DNA from: a virus
Direction: 5' to 3' (one strand)
Length of the DNA stretch: 58,206 nucleotides
Virus record (IMG/VR): IMGVR_UViG_3300027668_000020
Coordinates: 1-58,206 of that record
In this document: one piece after another, positions 26,649 to 34,209 of the stretch
How positions within the stretch are numbered: the first letter of the stretch is position 1
Layout: every line of letters starts with the position of its first letter
Made by a program: the position numbers and the translations under genes
The notes under the pieces: generated by a model
Databases searched by the model: none
What the model saw: only the letters and a program-made list of their open reading frames with translations
What the model was told of the DNA's origin: nothing

Positions 26649-27317
26649 CTACATTCCTTTCTTGGTTGCGTTTAATTCAAAACCTTCTACTACTGCGAAT
26701 GGAGACTTAGGTTCCGCAGATACATCTAAGCTAATAGCCTTGAGTGTATCGGGGTGGTTCTTCAACTCTGAAACCTTTTCTGCCTCGCCTTCATACAGAT
26801 ACCGTATCGGTCTAAAATAAAGTTTAGGGATCGGACTATCTTCATCAAAATACACCCGCGTTACTAAACGGGTTGCTACCCAACCTCTGCTAGACAGAAA
26901 CTTAACATAGTCTTGCATCGGCAAGTGTACACCGTTACCTCTACCATATATCGAAGTAGCGGGTAACTGTAGTTGGATTACCTTATCTAGCTCATCTGTA
27001 AATACTACAGCTAGACGTTGGGCAAACCTACAAGCACGTCCGCGATTACTCCCTGACCCACGTATGTTCTGTGGGCAATCCATACAACGGGCGGCTTGCT
27101 TGCTCTCTTGTGGTACATCTTCAGACGGTCTTTGCGTATCCGCTGACCAGCACGTAGGTGCTGATGATCTGTTGGGGTCGTAAGCATTTTCAAAATATGA
27201 CCTTGAGATCGGGGCCGCGTTGACCACTACAATGTCCACAGAGGAACCTTCTATGGTAACGGATTCCAAATTATCCACAAGAGAAAACTTCCTACCATAT
27301 AAACTAATTCTTCGCAC
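26649..27317 (-). CDS. SSB-like paralogue with cysteine cluster
   Basis: This 222-aa protein carries four cysteines in a zinc-finger-like arrangement (CWSAD at about 61, CMDCPQN at about 82-85, CRF at about 100) and then beta-rich segments (KLYFRPIRYLYEG). Its C-terminal SPFAVVEGFELN lines up with SPFGVVADGFEM of the adjacent SSB. I infer a shared fold with an inserted zinc site and a role in single-strand binding or recombination mediation. Its start lies one base after the stop of the HTH protein. The family name is not certain. Confidence 0.5.
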   Translation of the reverse strand: MRRISLYGRKFSLVDNLESVTIEGSSVDIVVVNAAPISRSYFENAYDPNRSSAPTCWSADTQRPSEDVPQESKQAARCMDCPQNIRGSGSNRGRACRFAQRLAVVFTDELDKVIQLQLPATSIYGRGNGVHLPMQDYVKFLSSRGWVATRLVTRVYFDEDSPIPKLYFRPIRYLYEGEAEKVSELKNHPDTLKAISLDVSAEPKSPFAVVEGFELNATKKGM

Positions 27318-27318
27318 A

Positions 27319-27642
27319 TTACATGTCCTCGTCGAATAGTTCTTCTATATCAACGGACTCAACTACCGCTTTTGAATCCTTTTCCTGTACATGTTTAGCT
27401 ACCCTAATCTCTGCCACCTCTTGTGCATTCTTAGGCTTTGCAGAGTTACCAGATACTGCTGACCCGTTAGATAGCAAGGCGCTAGTGACATCTGAGAGTT
27501 TAAACCTGTACGTGTTACCTGCCTTAATAAAGGCGCTTCGGGGTATATGCCCCTTGCGTATCCATAGCCGTATGGTTGTTACCGATACTGAAAAGTGCTC
27601 GGCTAGAACCTCTATGGGCACAAAAACTTCTGCATCACTCAT
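27319..27642 (-). CDS. Helix-turn-helix DNA-binding protein
   Basis: This 107-aa protein has an excisionase/MerR-type HTH in residues about 8-52 (IEVLAEHFSVSVTTIRLWIRKGHIP, then NTYRFKLSDV). The C-terminal half is charged and ends in an acidic tail (DIEELFDEDM). It may regulate the leftward operon or help load replication proteins, since it sits between the SSB pair and the 131-aa gene. The start overlaps the previous stop by one base. No target sequence is known; the 17-bp palindrome described below is one candidate. Confidence 0.7.
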   Translation of the reverse strand: MSDAEVFVPIEVLAEHFSVSVTTIRLWIRKGHIPRSAFIKAGNTYRFKLSDVTSALLSNGSAVSGNSAKPKNAQEVAEIRVAKHVQEKDSKAVVESVDIEELFDEDM

Positions 27643-28037
27643 TATTTTTTCCTCACCGCTACTGCGTATTCTGAATCTACATTAAGACCTCTTGGTACAA
27701 GGTCGGGATTATCTTCTAAAAACTGCCGGACATTACCTTGGTTAAGACGCTTGTCGAAGAACTCAGGTACATCATGCTCTTTAACAAACTTATACATAGA
27801 CTCCCAATCGCTAGTCCAGTACCTAGTCTTAACTGACCTATAGAATAGACCTGCGGAAGTCTTGACACTCTCTACGCCTTGCTCCTCGCAGTATGTGAGA
27901 AGTGCCGATTTAACCTTCTCTAGTTGAGTTATAAGTACTTCGTCCTTCTCTTTAAACTCTGATGTCAACTCTACTCTCTTAGCCTTGATCTTCAAGTAAG
28001 TCTCAGTCAACTTCTCGGCGGTTACGTTACCACTCAT
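27642..28037 (-). CDS. Conserved phage protein, coiled coil plus C-terminal domain
   Basis: This 131-aa protein has residues about 8-50 forming a charged coiled coil (TYLKIKAKRVELTSEFKEKD). The second half contains KTSAGLFYRSVKTRYWTSDW, then FFDKRLNQGNVRQFLEDNP, and ends PRGLNVDSEYAVAVRKK. The layout resembles small Gp157- or Gam-like phage proteins found in replication operons, but the match is by pattern only. AAGGAAG precedes the start. Confidence 0.5.
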   Translation of the reverse strand: MSGNVTAEKLTETYLKIKAKRVELTSEFKEKDEVLITQLEKVKSALLTYCEEQGVESVKTSAGLFYRSVKTRYWTSDWESMYKFVKEHDVPEFFDKRLNQGNVRQFLEDNPDLVPRGLNVDSEYAVAVRKK

Positions 28038-28087
28038 AACTTCTTCCTTTTATTGACGGGATGTTCACTTTAATGGCTCTTTATGCC

Positions 28088-29623
28088 CTAGTCAAGTATT
28101 TCTTTATAGAGATCGATCATTTTTGTGTGAACGTCTATTCTACTATCTAATAGTGTGTAAACACGTTTCTCTACGTTCGATCCTTGTAACTGTACGATGG
28201 TACATTTCTGGTCTTGTCCTGATCTATGTACACGGGCGTTTGCTTGAGCATAGGTTTCTAGAGAACTAGTCGGCCCCCACCATACCACCGTATTCGCCGC
28301 AGTTAGTGTTACCCCATGCGCTGCTGATTGAGGTTGGATAACTAACACTTTGGGGTCGTCTTGCTCTTGGAACTGTTTAAATATCTTGGTACGGTTGGGT
28401 GCGCTAACGTCCCCACGAATTACCTCTGTAGATATTTTATCTTCTCGTAACTTGTTTGTGAGTATGTCTATCGTATGTTTGAACGGAACGAAAACTAATA
28501 CCTTCTTACTAGACTCATCAATTACTTCTCGTAATACCTTATATCTATGCTTTATATCAAACTCTAAAGCATCCCCTTCGTCGGTATACACGGCACCACT
28601 GGAAATCTGTAGTAACTTGTTCATGTTAACAGCGGCATTGACAGCGGTTATCTGTTCGCCCGCCGCCTGCATAACCATCTTATTCTTTAGTTCGGTGTAG
28701 TACTTCTTTTGCTGACGTGTTAACTCTACCTCACGTTTCACATACACCATTGGGGGTAAGTCTAGGCACTCGTCTTTTGTAAATCTTATAGCAGGTTGCA
28801 GTGCGTTATATACTGTATCTGTAGCTGTATCCTTAGCCACCCACTTAAAATTAGTTACCTTACGCATCACTTGGTCGCGGAAAGAACTAAAGAACTTAGG
28901 CACACTGTGGGGATTAATTAGTTTAGCTAACCCGTACGCGTCTAGGGGACTCTGTGCCGCAGGTGTACCCGTCATCATCCATAGCCATGTGTCTGGTTTA
29001 AGTAACCTGTTTAGGGTCTTCCACCTAGTAGTTTGGGGGTTCTTATAGTGAGTAGCTTCATCCACAATTACTAAGTCGAACCCACCGTTAGCTATGGTAT
29101 CTTCTACAATAGCCAGCCCGTCATAATTTATTACTACATACTCCGCGCCGTTATCTATTATCTTTCTGCGTTTGGCGGCTGACCCGTAGGCCACGTCCAC
29201 TGTCCTGTGCATGGCAAACCTAAATAAATCGTCACGCCACGCGGAATCCATTATAGATAGAGGGCATATGATTAGTACTCGGTTAATCTTCCCCACATTA
29301 AGTAAGTAGTCTGATGCCCATATAGCAGAGGCTGTCTTACCTGTACCTTGTTCGTTAAAACAAAAAGATTTCCTGTGTAGGGTCATAAAAGCCGCAGTAG
29401 TCTTTTGGTGATCGAAGGGAGTGTACTGCCCCGTCCACTCGTACTTACCCTCGATGGGGGAAGGTGCCTTGATGTTAAGGTTTCGGAGTACATGGGTTTC
29501 TTCTATGCCCCAGTTAACTAAGACTTGGTTGTCCGCTAACTCCTTGCTCTTTGGAATTACCGTAGTCACTTGACTAGGGTTGCGAAGACGTAACAATAAC
29601 GCCCTGTTGTCTACTATCTGCAT
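28088..29623 (-). CDS. SNF2-type DEAD/DEAH helicase
   Basis: This 511-aa superfamily 2 ATPase of the SNF2/Rad54 group has Walker A NEQGTGKTAS near residue 90, motif Ib region VLIICPLSIMDSAWRDD, DEATHYKN near 187 as motif II, and MMTGTPAAQSP as motif III. The C-terminal RecA domain shows FKHTIDIL, QPQSAAHGVTLTAANTVV and ANARVHRSGQDQKCTIV with the arginine finger. It is likely an ATP-driven DNA remodeller for replication or recombination, working with the family A polymerase. It is the first gene of a sub-block after a 400-base gap. Confidence 0.85.
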   Translation of the reverse strand: MQIVDNRALLLRLRNPSQVTTVIPKSKELADNQVLVNWGIEETHVLRNLNIKAPSPIEGKYEWTGQYTPFDHQKTTAAFMTLHRKSFCFNEQGTGKTASAIWASDYLLNVGKINRVLIICPLSIMDSAWRDDLFRFAMHRTVDVAYGSAAKRRKIIDNGAEYVVINYDGLAIVEDTIANGGFDLVIVDEATHYKNPQTTRWKTLNRLLKPDTWLWMMTGTPAAQSPLDAYGLAKLINPHSVPKFFSSFRDQVMRKVTNFKWVAKDTATDTVYNALQPAIRFTKDECLDLPPMVYVKREVELTRQQKKYYTELKNKMVMQAAGEQITAVNAAVNMNKLLQISSGAVYTDEGDALEFDIKHRYKVLREVIDESSKKVLVFVPFKHTIDILTNKLREDKISTEVIRGDVSAPNRTKIFKQFQEQDDPKVLVIQPQSAAHGVTLTAANTVVWWGPTSSLETYAQANARVHRSGQDQKCTIVQLQGSNVEKRVYTLLDSRIDVHTKMIDLYKEILD

Positions 29624-30023
29624 CTTTTTACTCTCTTGTTAACATGTTTAGCTAGGGGTATCTACGACCCCGTCGTCCCGGAGGGGACAAGTGTTTATTA
29701 AAAACCCTGCTTCGTTCACCGATAGGGTCAGGTCGGTATCATGGGATAAAGGAAAAACTCCCTGAACTGCCTAAATTTTTACGCGTAAAATACCCACTCG
29801 GAGGACACGTTTATATTTTTAGACGCATCTAGGCAACGTCTCTTCACACCACACACATACCAAATAAGGCATACATATAATACTAAATGATCATTTCCCT
29901 TTAGGGCTAACCCTAAGTAGAATGCCGCCTCCAAACAATTACCCAGAGGCACCCGTGATAATTTTCATGCTCATATTCGTTGTTCTATCTCTATCCGCAG
30001 TGGCGGCTCAAGACTTATAACTT
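29624..30023. other. 400-base intergenic region with palindromes
   Basis: No strong gene is visible on the minus strand. The region holds TTTTACGCGTAAAA at 29777-29790 (perfect 14-bp palindrome), a TTAGGG-CTAA-CCCTAA hairpin at 29901-29916 and GTCCC-GGAG-GGGAC at 29675-29688. The 16 bases AACATGTTTAGCTAGG at 29641-29656 also occur with one mismatch in the 40.3-kb promoter spacer, but on the other strand. A TATAAT lies at 29876-29881 (+). A short + strand frame fills its right end. The region probably carries regulation of the genes at 28088 and leftward. Confidence 0.5.
29922..30020 (+). CDS. Possible 32-aa membrane peptide (opposite strand)
   Basis: A short + strand frame reads MPPPNNYPEAP, then a hydrophobic helix (VIIFMLIFVVLSLSAV), then AAQDL. 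TATAAT stands about 40 bases upstream, but no -35 or strong ribosome site is clear. It would be the only rightward gene in the leftward block and converges with the gene ending at 30024. It may be chance. Confidence 0.25.
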   Translation: MPPPNNYPEAPVIIFMLIFVVLSLSAVAAQDL

Positions 30024-30305
30024 TTACGCTATCTTACCCTTACTTATCCTACCACCTGCGGTACGGTTTTTCTTTTTGCTTTGTATAGTATAACCGTCTT
30101 TGTTACTACCACCCTTTGCTAGGGCTACGTTATGGGCTAAGTCTCTACCCTCGCGCTTATCGGCTATGCCGTTTTTGTTAGCGTCTTTACTGCTACTATC
30201 TACCTTCCGCCTGAGACGTTGACGTTCCATACGTCTCTCGTGCGCGGGGCTACCTACGGGAGGGTTCTTTTGTTTCTTTCGATCTGCTTTATTCTTGTAC
30301 GGCAT
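30024..30305 (-). CDS. Small basic protein, HNH-like remnant or DNA-binding
   Basis: This 93-aa strongly basic protein starts MPYKNKADRKKQKN. The start at 30305 is preferred because GGGAGAA lies upstream and TAATG couples it to the previous gene. The central DLAHNVALAKGGSNKDGYTIQ and C-terminal KNRTAGG resemble the end of HNH-type or related DNA-binding proteins in phages, but an intact HNH catalytic set is not visible. Nucleic-acid binding is inferred from charge. Confidence 0.5.
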   Translation of the reverse strand: MPYKNKADRKKQKNPPVGSPAHERRMERQRLRRKVDSSSKDANKNGIADKREGRDLAHNVALAKGGSNKDGYTIQSKKKNRTAGGRISKGKIA

Positions 30306-30976
30306 TAGTTTCTCCCGTTGTACACACATTCTGTCACTATACAGTGACGTTTACACAAACCACTTTGGTTCGCATTCCATACATCTTTCTTATACGCTTG
30401 CTCCATACGACTGTAATCGGCAAGCCACTTAGCCCATAGCTTAGACTCGTCCTTCTTGTAGTACTTGTCCTTTACAAGCTCGTTACATACTACAAACAAC
30501 AATCCGCCCTTCACTGTCTCTAGCTTTGGGTACATCTTAAACAAGCTCATAGCCATTAGTTCTAGCTGCCCTTTGTCTGCGTACCTAGTGTTCTTACTAG
30601 TCTTGTAGTCTATTACCCACGCCAACTTAGCTTCTCTATCAAGGATAACTAAGTCAGCGATACCTCGCCACCACACGTTATCATCTCTAAACCCACACGG
30701 CTCAAGGTTCTCAGTGAGTCCCATCTCCAGCTCACAAATCTTCTCTCCTTTCTTAGCGAGTAGGGCATCTAAAACATCTTTACAGTAACTGTACTTAGCT
30801 GGTAGAGCTGTACCATCCCTAACGTATTCTTCTGCCGCCAAGTGTACAGCGGTGCCGTATAGCATAGCTTCTGTCTCAGGTTCCTTGTAGTCCTTAGCCA
30901 TCTTGAGGTGGTAGAACTTCTTAGGACATTGTTCAAAAGACTTTATCTTCGAGAAAGACCACGGGGCTATGTTCAT
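30305..30976 (-). CDS. Cas4/RecB-like PD-(D/E)XK nuclease with Fe-S cysteines
   Basis: This 223-aa nuclease has motif H45 (GTAVHLAAEE), GIAD at 105-108 and DYK at 123-125 (VIDYKTSK), with Q137 in the following helix. That is the full PD-(D/E)XK pattern of RecB/Cas4 exonucleases. Cysteines at 17, 208, 212 and 217 sit where Cas4 and AddB proteins hold a 4Fe-4S cluster. It should process DNA ends in recombination or concatemer handling. No Cas1, Cas2 or CRISPR array is near, so it is a replication-module nuclease. It overlaps its neighbours on both sides. Confidence 0.8.
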   Translation of the reverse strand: MNIAPWSFSKIKSFEQCPKKFYHLKMAKDYKEPETEAMLYGTAVHLAAEEYVRDGTALPAKYSYCKDVLDALLAKKGEKICELEMGLTENLEPCGFRDDNVWWRGIADLVILDREAKLAWVIDYKTSKNTRYADKGQLELMAMSLFKMYPKLETVKGGLLFVVCNELVKDKYYKKDESKLWAKWLADYSRMEQAYKKDVWNANQSGLCKRHCIVTECVYNGRN

Positions 30977-31224
30977 TCTTTTTCCCCTAGCATTGTTGCG
31001 GCCACTATTAATTCCTCTATAAGAGAGTGTAGCATGTCGGGGGTTAAGATTATTCTATCCTTGTGAGTTGTGGCCCCGTCTACCTCCACTTGCTCTACAA
31101 GTATAACGTCTCCCCCGTTGCTGTCCTCCCCCACAACTATAGTTAAGTAGCTGCCCTCTGTTTCTAAGGGAGGAGAAGTTGACTTGTCTTCCCTAAACTT
31201 GTTTATGTCCGTAACTTTACTCAT
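30973..31224 (-). CDS. Small protein between nuclease and polymerase, unknown
   Basis: This is an 83-aa acidic protein. It reads MSKVTDINKFREDK, then a beta-like TIVVGEDSNGGDVILVEQVEVDG, then LTPDMLHSLIEELIVAATML. It overlaps the nuclease start by 4 bases and the polymerase stop by 4 bases, so it is part of a coupled trio. No family was recognised. An accessory role to the polymerase or nuclease is only a guess from position. Confidence 0.6.
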   Translation of the reverse strand: MSKVTDINKFREDKSTSPPLETEGSYLTIVVGEDSNGGDVILVEQVEVDGATTHKDRIILTPDMLHSLIEELIVAATMLGEKE

Positions 31225-33089
31225 TCACAATCTCCATATGCATTAGCCATACCAGACTCGCAGTCTAGCGGTAGCCCCTCTGCCCAATCAGGGGTCTTAC
31301 GCATACATGCTTCTATATAGGCTTGGGCCTCGTCAGCTTCTACTGTAGGCACGCAACATACTATAGAGTCGTGTACAGTAAGGACTGCCCGATACTTCTT
31401 AGTTATGTCTACCAACTGATCGCCAATAATACACCGCGCAAACGCTTGGCATATGTTCTCTACTACCTTACCACCATATATACGGGTTCGGCCTCTACGG
31501 ACTTTGTAATCGAACTCAATACCTTGTTCGCCCTGCGTCCACTCTAGATCATCATAGCGCATAAATAACCCAGAAGGTAATTTTACATACCCCTGACACG
31601 CATACAGATGCTGCTCACCGCTATCCCAGTCGCCCGTTGATTTGTACTTTATGATCCCGTTAGGGCCAAAGCTACCTGAGTGTTTACGGCGAGACATCTC
31701 CACTAACATGTTCTGACAGCTACGCCATAGTAAACTTATATTGTTGTTAGCTTCCCGATAAATCTTAACTACCCTACGCCCTTCGTGCAGTGGCATGTCT
31801 ACCCCAAACGTCTTTAGCTGATCTACAAACCGTTGTGCCCCCATACCATATCCGCAACCTAGGATGGTAGTCTTACCTACAAACCTTTGTTCCTTAGTTA
31901 CCTTGTCCTCTGACACGTTATAGATAGTAGCCGCCATCTTAATATATACATCTTCCTTGTTGGTAAACGCTAATATCAAGTCATCCTGTCCTGCAAGCCA
32001 CGCCAGTACTCGCGCTTCGATCTGCGAGGAGTCACAATCAATAAGTGTGTACCCTTCGGGAGCAATGATACTCTTCTTTAACTTCTTACCGTGTTGCCCA
32101 CGACTAGGTAGGTTCTGTATGTTGATCTTATCATCGCCACCCCACCTACCTGTATGTGCGGCATAATATCTTATGGGTATGGGCAGCAGACCACGACTAG
32201 CTATACCTATGAAACGCTCAGTGCGGCTCTCTTCTAACGTACTCTTGGTGCCCAGCCTTGTAGTAACGAGTGACTGTACACGAGGGTCTTCGTGGTCTAA
32301 TAGTGCCTTGAACTCCTCATCAGACTTAGCGAACGCAAAGGTCTGCTTACCTGTAGTGAGACTAGTCTTCATGGGCGGCACTACACCTAGCCCCCCAAGC
32401 AATTCGGCAAACTTAGGGTTGCTCATTAGTTCTTTCTTGGTCACACCAGAAGATGCTATAAGGTCTTCTTTAACCTGTCTGGTGTTTGTGAGATGCTTCT
32501 CTAGTAACGGTACGTCTAGTTCTAACATAGGCTCTGTAAACATACGCAGGGTACGGTCTATGATACGTAGCTCCTGCTTGGGGAAACGCTTACCCATTAT
32601 AGAGAACAGCTTGTAGGTTAACTCTACGTCATTAACGCAGTAGTCCCCGTACTTATCTAACTCTTCGGCAGTAAAATCTTCGCGCTTCTTACCTACAGCG
32701 TTTAATACTTCTGTCCCTTTGACACCAACTTTATATCTTTCTGAGAGTACATGTAACGAGCCACCCACCTCCACACCGTGTAGGGCACGAGCGATACATA
32801 GAGTATCAGTGTACAAGCGAGGGTGAACATCAAAAATCCAAGAAAGGATAGCGCCATCAAACAAAGTGTTGTGAGCCAAAAGCACGCTATCAGCCCACTT
32901 GTAAGTATGTAGATAATCTTTGATCTCAGTACGTGTTCCACTAGCCCACTCCGTGTCTCCATTGTTCAGTTTAACACCTACTCCGATCACCTCAAAACGA
33001 GGGTCACGGATGTAGGATTCTGTTGTCATCTTACGCAAAGAGAAGTCTTTGTCATAATACGTTTCAAAGTCTACGGTTATTAAATCCAT
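31221..33089 (-). CDS. polA: Family A DNA polymerase with 3'-5' exonuclease domain
   Basis: This 622-aa replicative polymerase has an N-terminal DnaQ-like exonuclease with VDFETYYD (D7, E9), LLAHNTLFDGAIL and YCVNDVELTY. Polymerase motif A is LIDCDSSQIEARVLAWL near 350, motif B RFVGKTTILGCGYG near 400, and motif C LTVHDSIV near 571. In motif B the residue equal to E. coli Phe762 is leucine, judged from R/K/L/Y spacing. It lacks the 5' nuclease domain, as is normal in phages. It works with the primase-helicase, SSB and SNF2 helicase of the same block. Confidence 0.9.
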   Translation of the reverse strand: MDLITVDFETYYDKDFSLRKMTTESYIRDPRFEVIGVGVKLNNGDTEWASGTRTEIKDYLHTYKWADSVLLAHNTLFDGAILSWIFDVHPRLYTDTLCIARALHGVEVGGSLHVLSERYKVGVKGTEVLNAVGKKREDFTAEELDKYGDYCVNDVELTYKLFSIMGKRFPKQELRIIDRTLRMFTEPMLELDVPLLEKHLTNTRQVKEDLIASSGVTKKELMSNPKFAELLGGLGVVPPMKTSLTTGKQTFAFAKSDEEFKALLDHEDPRVQSLVTTRLGTKSTLEESRTERFIGIASRGLLPIPIRYYAAHTGRWGGDDKINIQNLPSRGQHGKKLKKSIIAPEGYTLIDCDSSQIEARVLAWLAGQDDLILAFTNKEDVYIKMAATIYNVSEDKVTKEQRFVGKTTILGCGYGMGAQRFVDQLKTFGVDMPLHEGRRVVKIYREANNNISLLWRSCQNMLVEMSRRKHSGSFGPNGIIKYKSTGDWDSGEQHLYACQGYVKLPSGLFMRYDDLEWTQGEQGIEFDYKVRRGRTRIYGGKVVENICQAFARCIIGDQLVDITKKYRAVLTVHDSIVCCVPTVEADEAQAYIEACMRKTPDWAEGLPLDCESGMANAYGDCE

Positions 33090-33092
33090 TGC

Positions 33093-33356
33093 CTACACCG
33101 TGCCAACCTTAAACGCTTCGCAAAACGCTTTTACCTCCTCCTTAGATACCCCTGTGTCCTTGGAGGTATATGCTACTGTGTTACTACCCTGCACAGGGTC
33201 AGTAAAGTATTCATATAATCGTCTCAAGTTCTCAGAACTAATTTCTATACCATTCAATACATTCATCGTTTGTTTCCTTTTTGGCTTGTTGAATACGTTG
33301 TCCCAGTTATCCCAGAACGTCTCGGCTGTTGGACGTTGGCGACTACCCTTACCCAT
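33093..33356 (-). CDS. Small protein with C-terminal helical domain, unknown
   Basis: This 87-aa protein is read from ATG at 33356 after GAGGAAG; a TTG two codons earlier is possible. The N-terminal 30 residues are basic (MGKGSRQRPTAETFWDNW) and the rest (IEISSENLRRLYEYF, then GVSKEEVKAFCEAF) may be a small helical domain. It overlaps the DUF3310 gene by 8 bases. No function was recognised. Confidence 0.55.
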   Translation of the reverse strand: MGKGSRQRPTAETFWDNWDNVFNKPKRKQTMNVLNGIEISSENLRRLYEYFTDPVQGSNTVAYTSKDTGVSKEEVKAFCEAFKVGTV

Positions 33357-33675
33357 TTTCAACTTCCTCTATTAACTTGTTTAGGTACCACTGCGCCTTC
33401 TTGAGGTCTTCTAACGGCTTACCCTTACGCTCGTACCTCCAAAGGTATTTCAGACATGCACCTTTACAGTACCCTTGGAATGCTTCGGCAGTCATGCTTG
33501 CTTCTATACCCTCAATACATTCGATGTTGCCATAGGTGTAGTGACTTGGGCTGTTAACATTGTCTTCCATGCTGCCCTTGAGTAAACCCCACGATTCTAG
33601 CCCTGTCTTTTCTATAGCGGGGGCGTCTTCTCGTAATCTATCCCAGTCTTGTGGTGTTGCGTCATTAATGCTCAT
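33349..33675 (-). CDS. DUF3310 protein
   Basis: This 108-aa protein has a C-terminal 65 residues (VNSPSHYTYGNIECIEGIEA, then CLKYLWRYERKGKPLEDLKK and AQWYLNKLI) that match DUF3310, a small domain widespread in phages and sometimes called nucleotide-kinase-like. Its biochemical role is not established. The N-terminal 40 residues are variable. It overlaps the VRR-NUC gene by 11 bases, with ATG inside that gene's last codons. Confidence 0.8.
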   Translation of the reverse strand: MSINDATPQDWDRLREDAPAIEKTGLESWGLLKGSMEDNVNSPSHYTYGNIECIEGIEASMTAEAFQGYCKGACLKYLWRYERKGKPLEDLKKAQWYLNKLIEEVENG

Positions 33676-33982
33676 CGTGCTGTCCTCTGAAGCCTGTTCC
33701 CGATACTAGGGCCACTGTGTCATGCATGTTGACTTCACTTACTACTAGCGCAATACCGCCAGCAGATGCAATGTCGGTTAGGTTTTTGTATTGCAGGGGG
33801 GTAGGTTTGTTCTTCCCTGCCTTACACTCAATGCCAAAGAACTTTCCCTCATGGCACCCTATGATGTCAGGTACTCCACTACGTCCGTATCCGCCTGTCA
33901 TGGGATAGAAGTAGTAAGCACCCATCTGTTTAAGGTAGGTCGTTACTACCTTCTTTACTCTTGCTTCGGGGGTTGAAGCCAT
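33665..33982 (-). CDS. VRR-NUC nuclease
   Basis: This 105-aa single-domain nuclease has the motif GGYGRSGVPDI with D39, IECKAG with E52 and K54, and Q64 (TPLQ), the full VRR-NUC pattern. These enzymes cut branched DNA, such as Holliday junctions or flaps. The start at 33982 (MASTPEARVKK) follows GGAGAAAG; a frame reaching to 34105 would only read through two smaller genes. It is a good candidate for resolving replication intermediates before packaging. Confidence 0.8.
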   Translation of the reverse strand: MASTPEARVKKVVTTYLKQMGAYYFYPMTGGYGRSGVPDIIGCHEGKFFGIECKAGKNKPTPLQYKNLTDIASAGGIALVVSEVNMHDTVALVSGTGFRGQHDEH

Positions 33983-34080
33983 TTTCTTTCTCCGTAAACT
34001 ATTATCTCGTAACAGTCGTATACCGTAGCTAGTAAGAAACTTATTATGAACGCGCCTAAGAATATCATTTCCCATTGCAT
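33955..34080 (-). CDS. 41-aa membrane protein (overlapping gene)
   Basis: This short gene lies in a different frame from its neighbours. AGGAGG stands 5 bases before its ATG. It reads MQWEM, then a membrane helix (IFLGAFIISFLLATVYDCY), then a charged tail (EIIVYGERKW). It overlaps the 44-aa gene upstream by 16 bases and VRR-NUC by 28. The strong ribosome site and clear topology make it a probable real gene. Function unknown. Confidence 0.55.
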   Translation of the reverse strand: MQWEMIFLGAFIISFLLATVYDCYEIIVYGERKWLQPPKQE

Positions 34081-34199
34081 ATCTTCCTCCTAAGCCATAT
34101 AGCATTGAGTTCCTGTCTCTTAGTTTCCTTGGTAGCCTTCTTACCTGTCTTGTTCTTCCAAGCTACGTATTCTGCTTTAGGACATCTCTTCTCTCTCAT
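34065..34199 (-). CDS. 44-aa basic protein, unknown
   Basis: This reads MREKRCPKAEYVAWKNKTGK, then a Lys/Arg-rich end (RQELNAIWLRRKICNGK). The ATG at 34199 is chosen over the one at 34205 because AGGAG is 7 bases upstream of it. A copy of the 17-bp palindrome lies just upstream at 34217-34233. It overlaps the next membrane gene. Two cysteines are present, but no domain was recognised. Confidence 0.5.
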   Translation of the reverse strand: MREKRCPKAEYVAWKNKTGKKATKETKRQELNAIWLRRKICNGK

Positions 34200-34209
34200 A
34201 CTCATACTC

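Noticed and set aside
29641-29750. tRNA gene in the 400-base gap
   Set aside because: No cloverleaf arms with a TTC-loop and acceptor pairing could be drawn.
32173-32616. 147-aa + strand frame opposite DNA polymerase
   Set aside because: It lies wholly within the polymerase gene, whose motifs are clear; no start signals.
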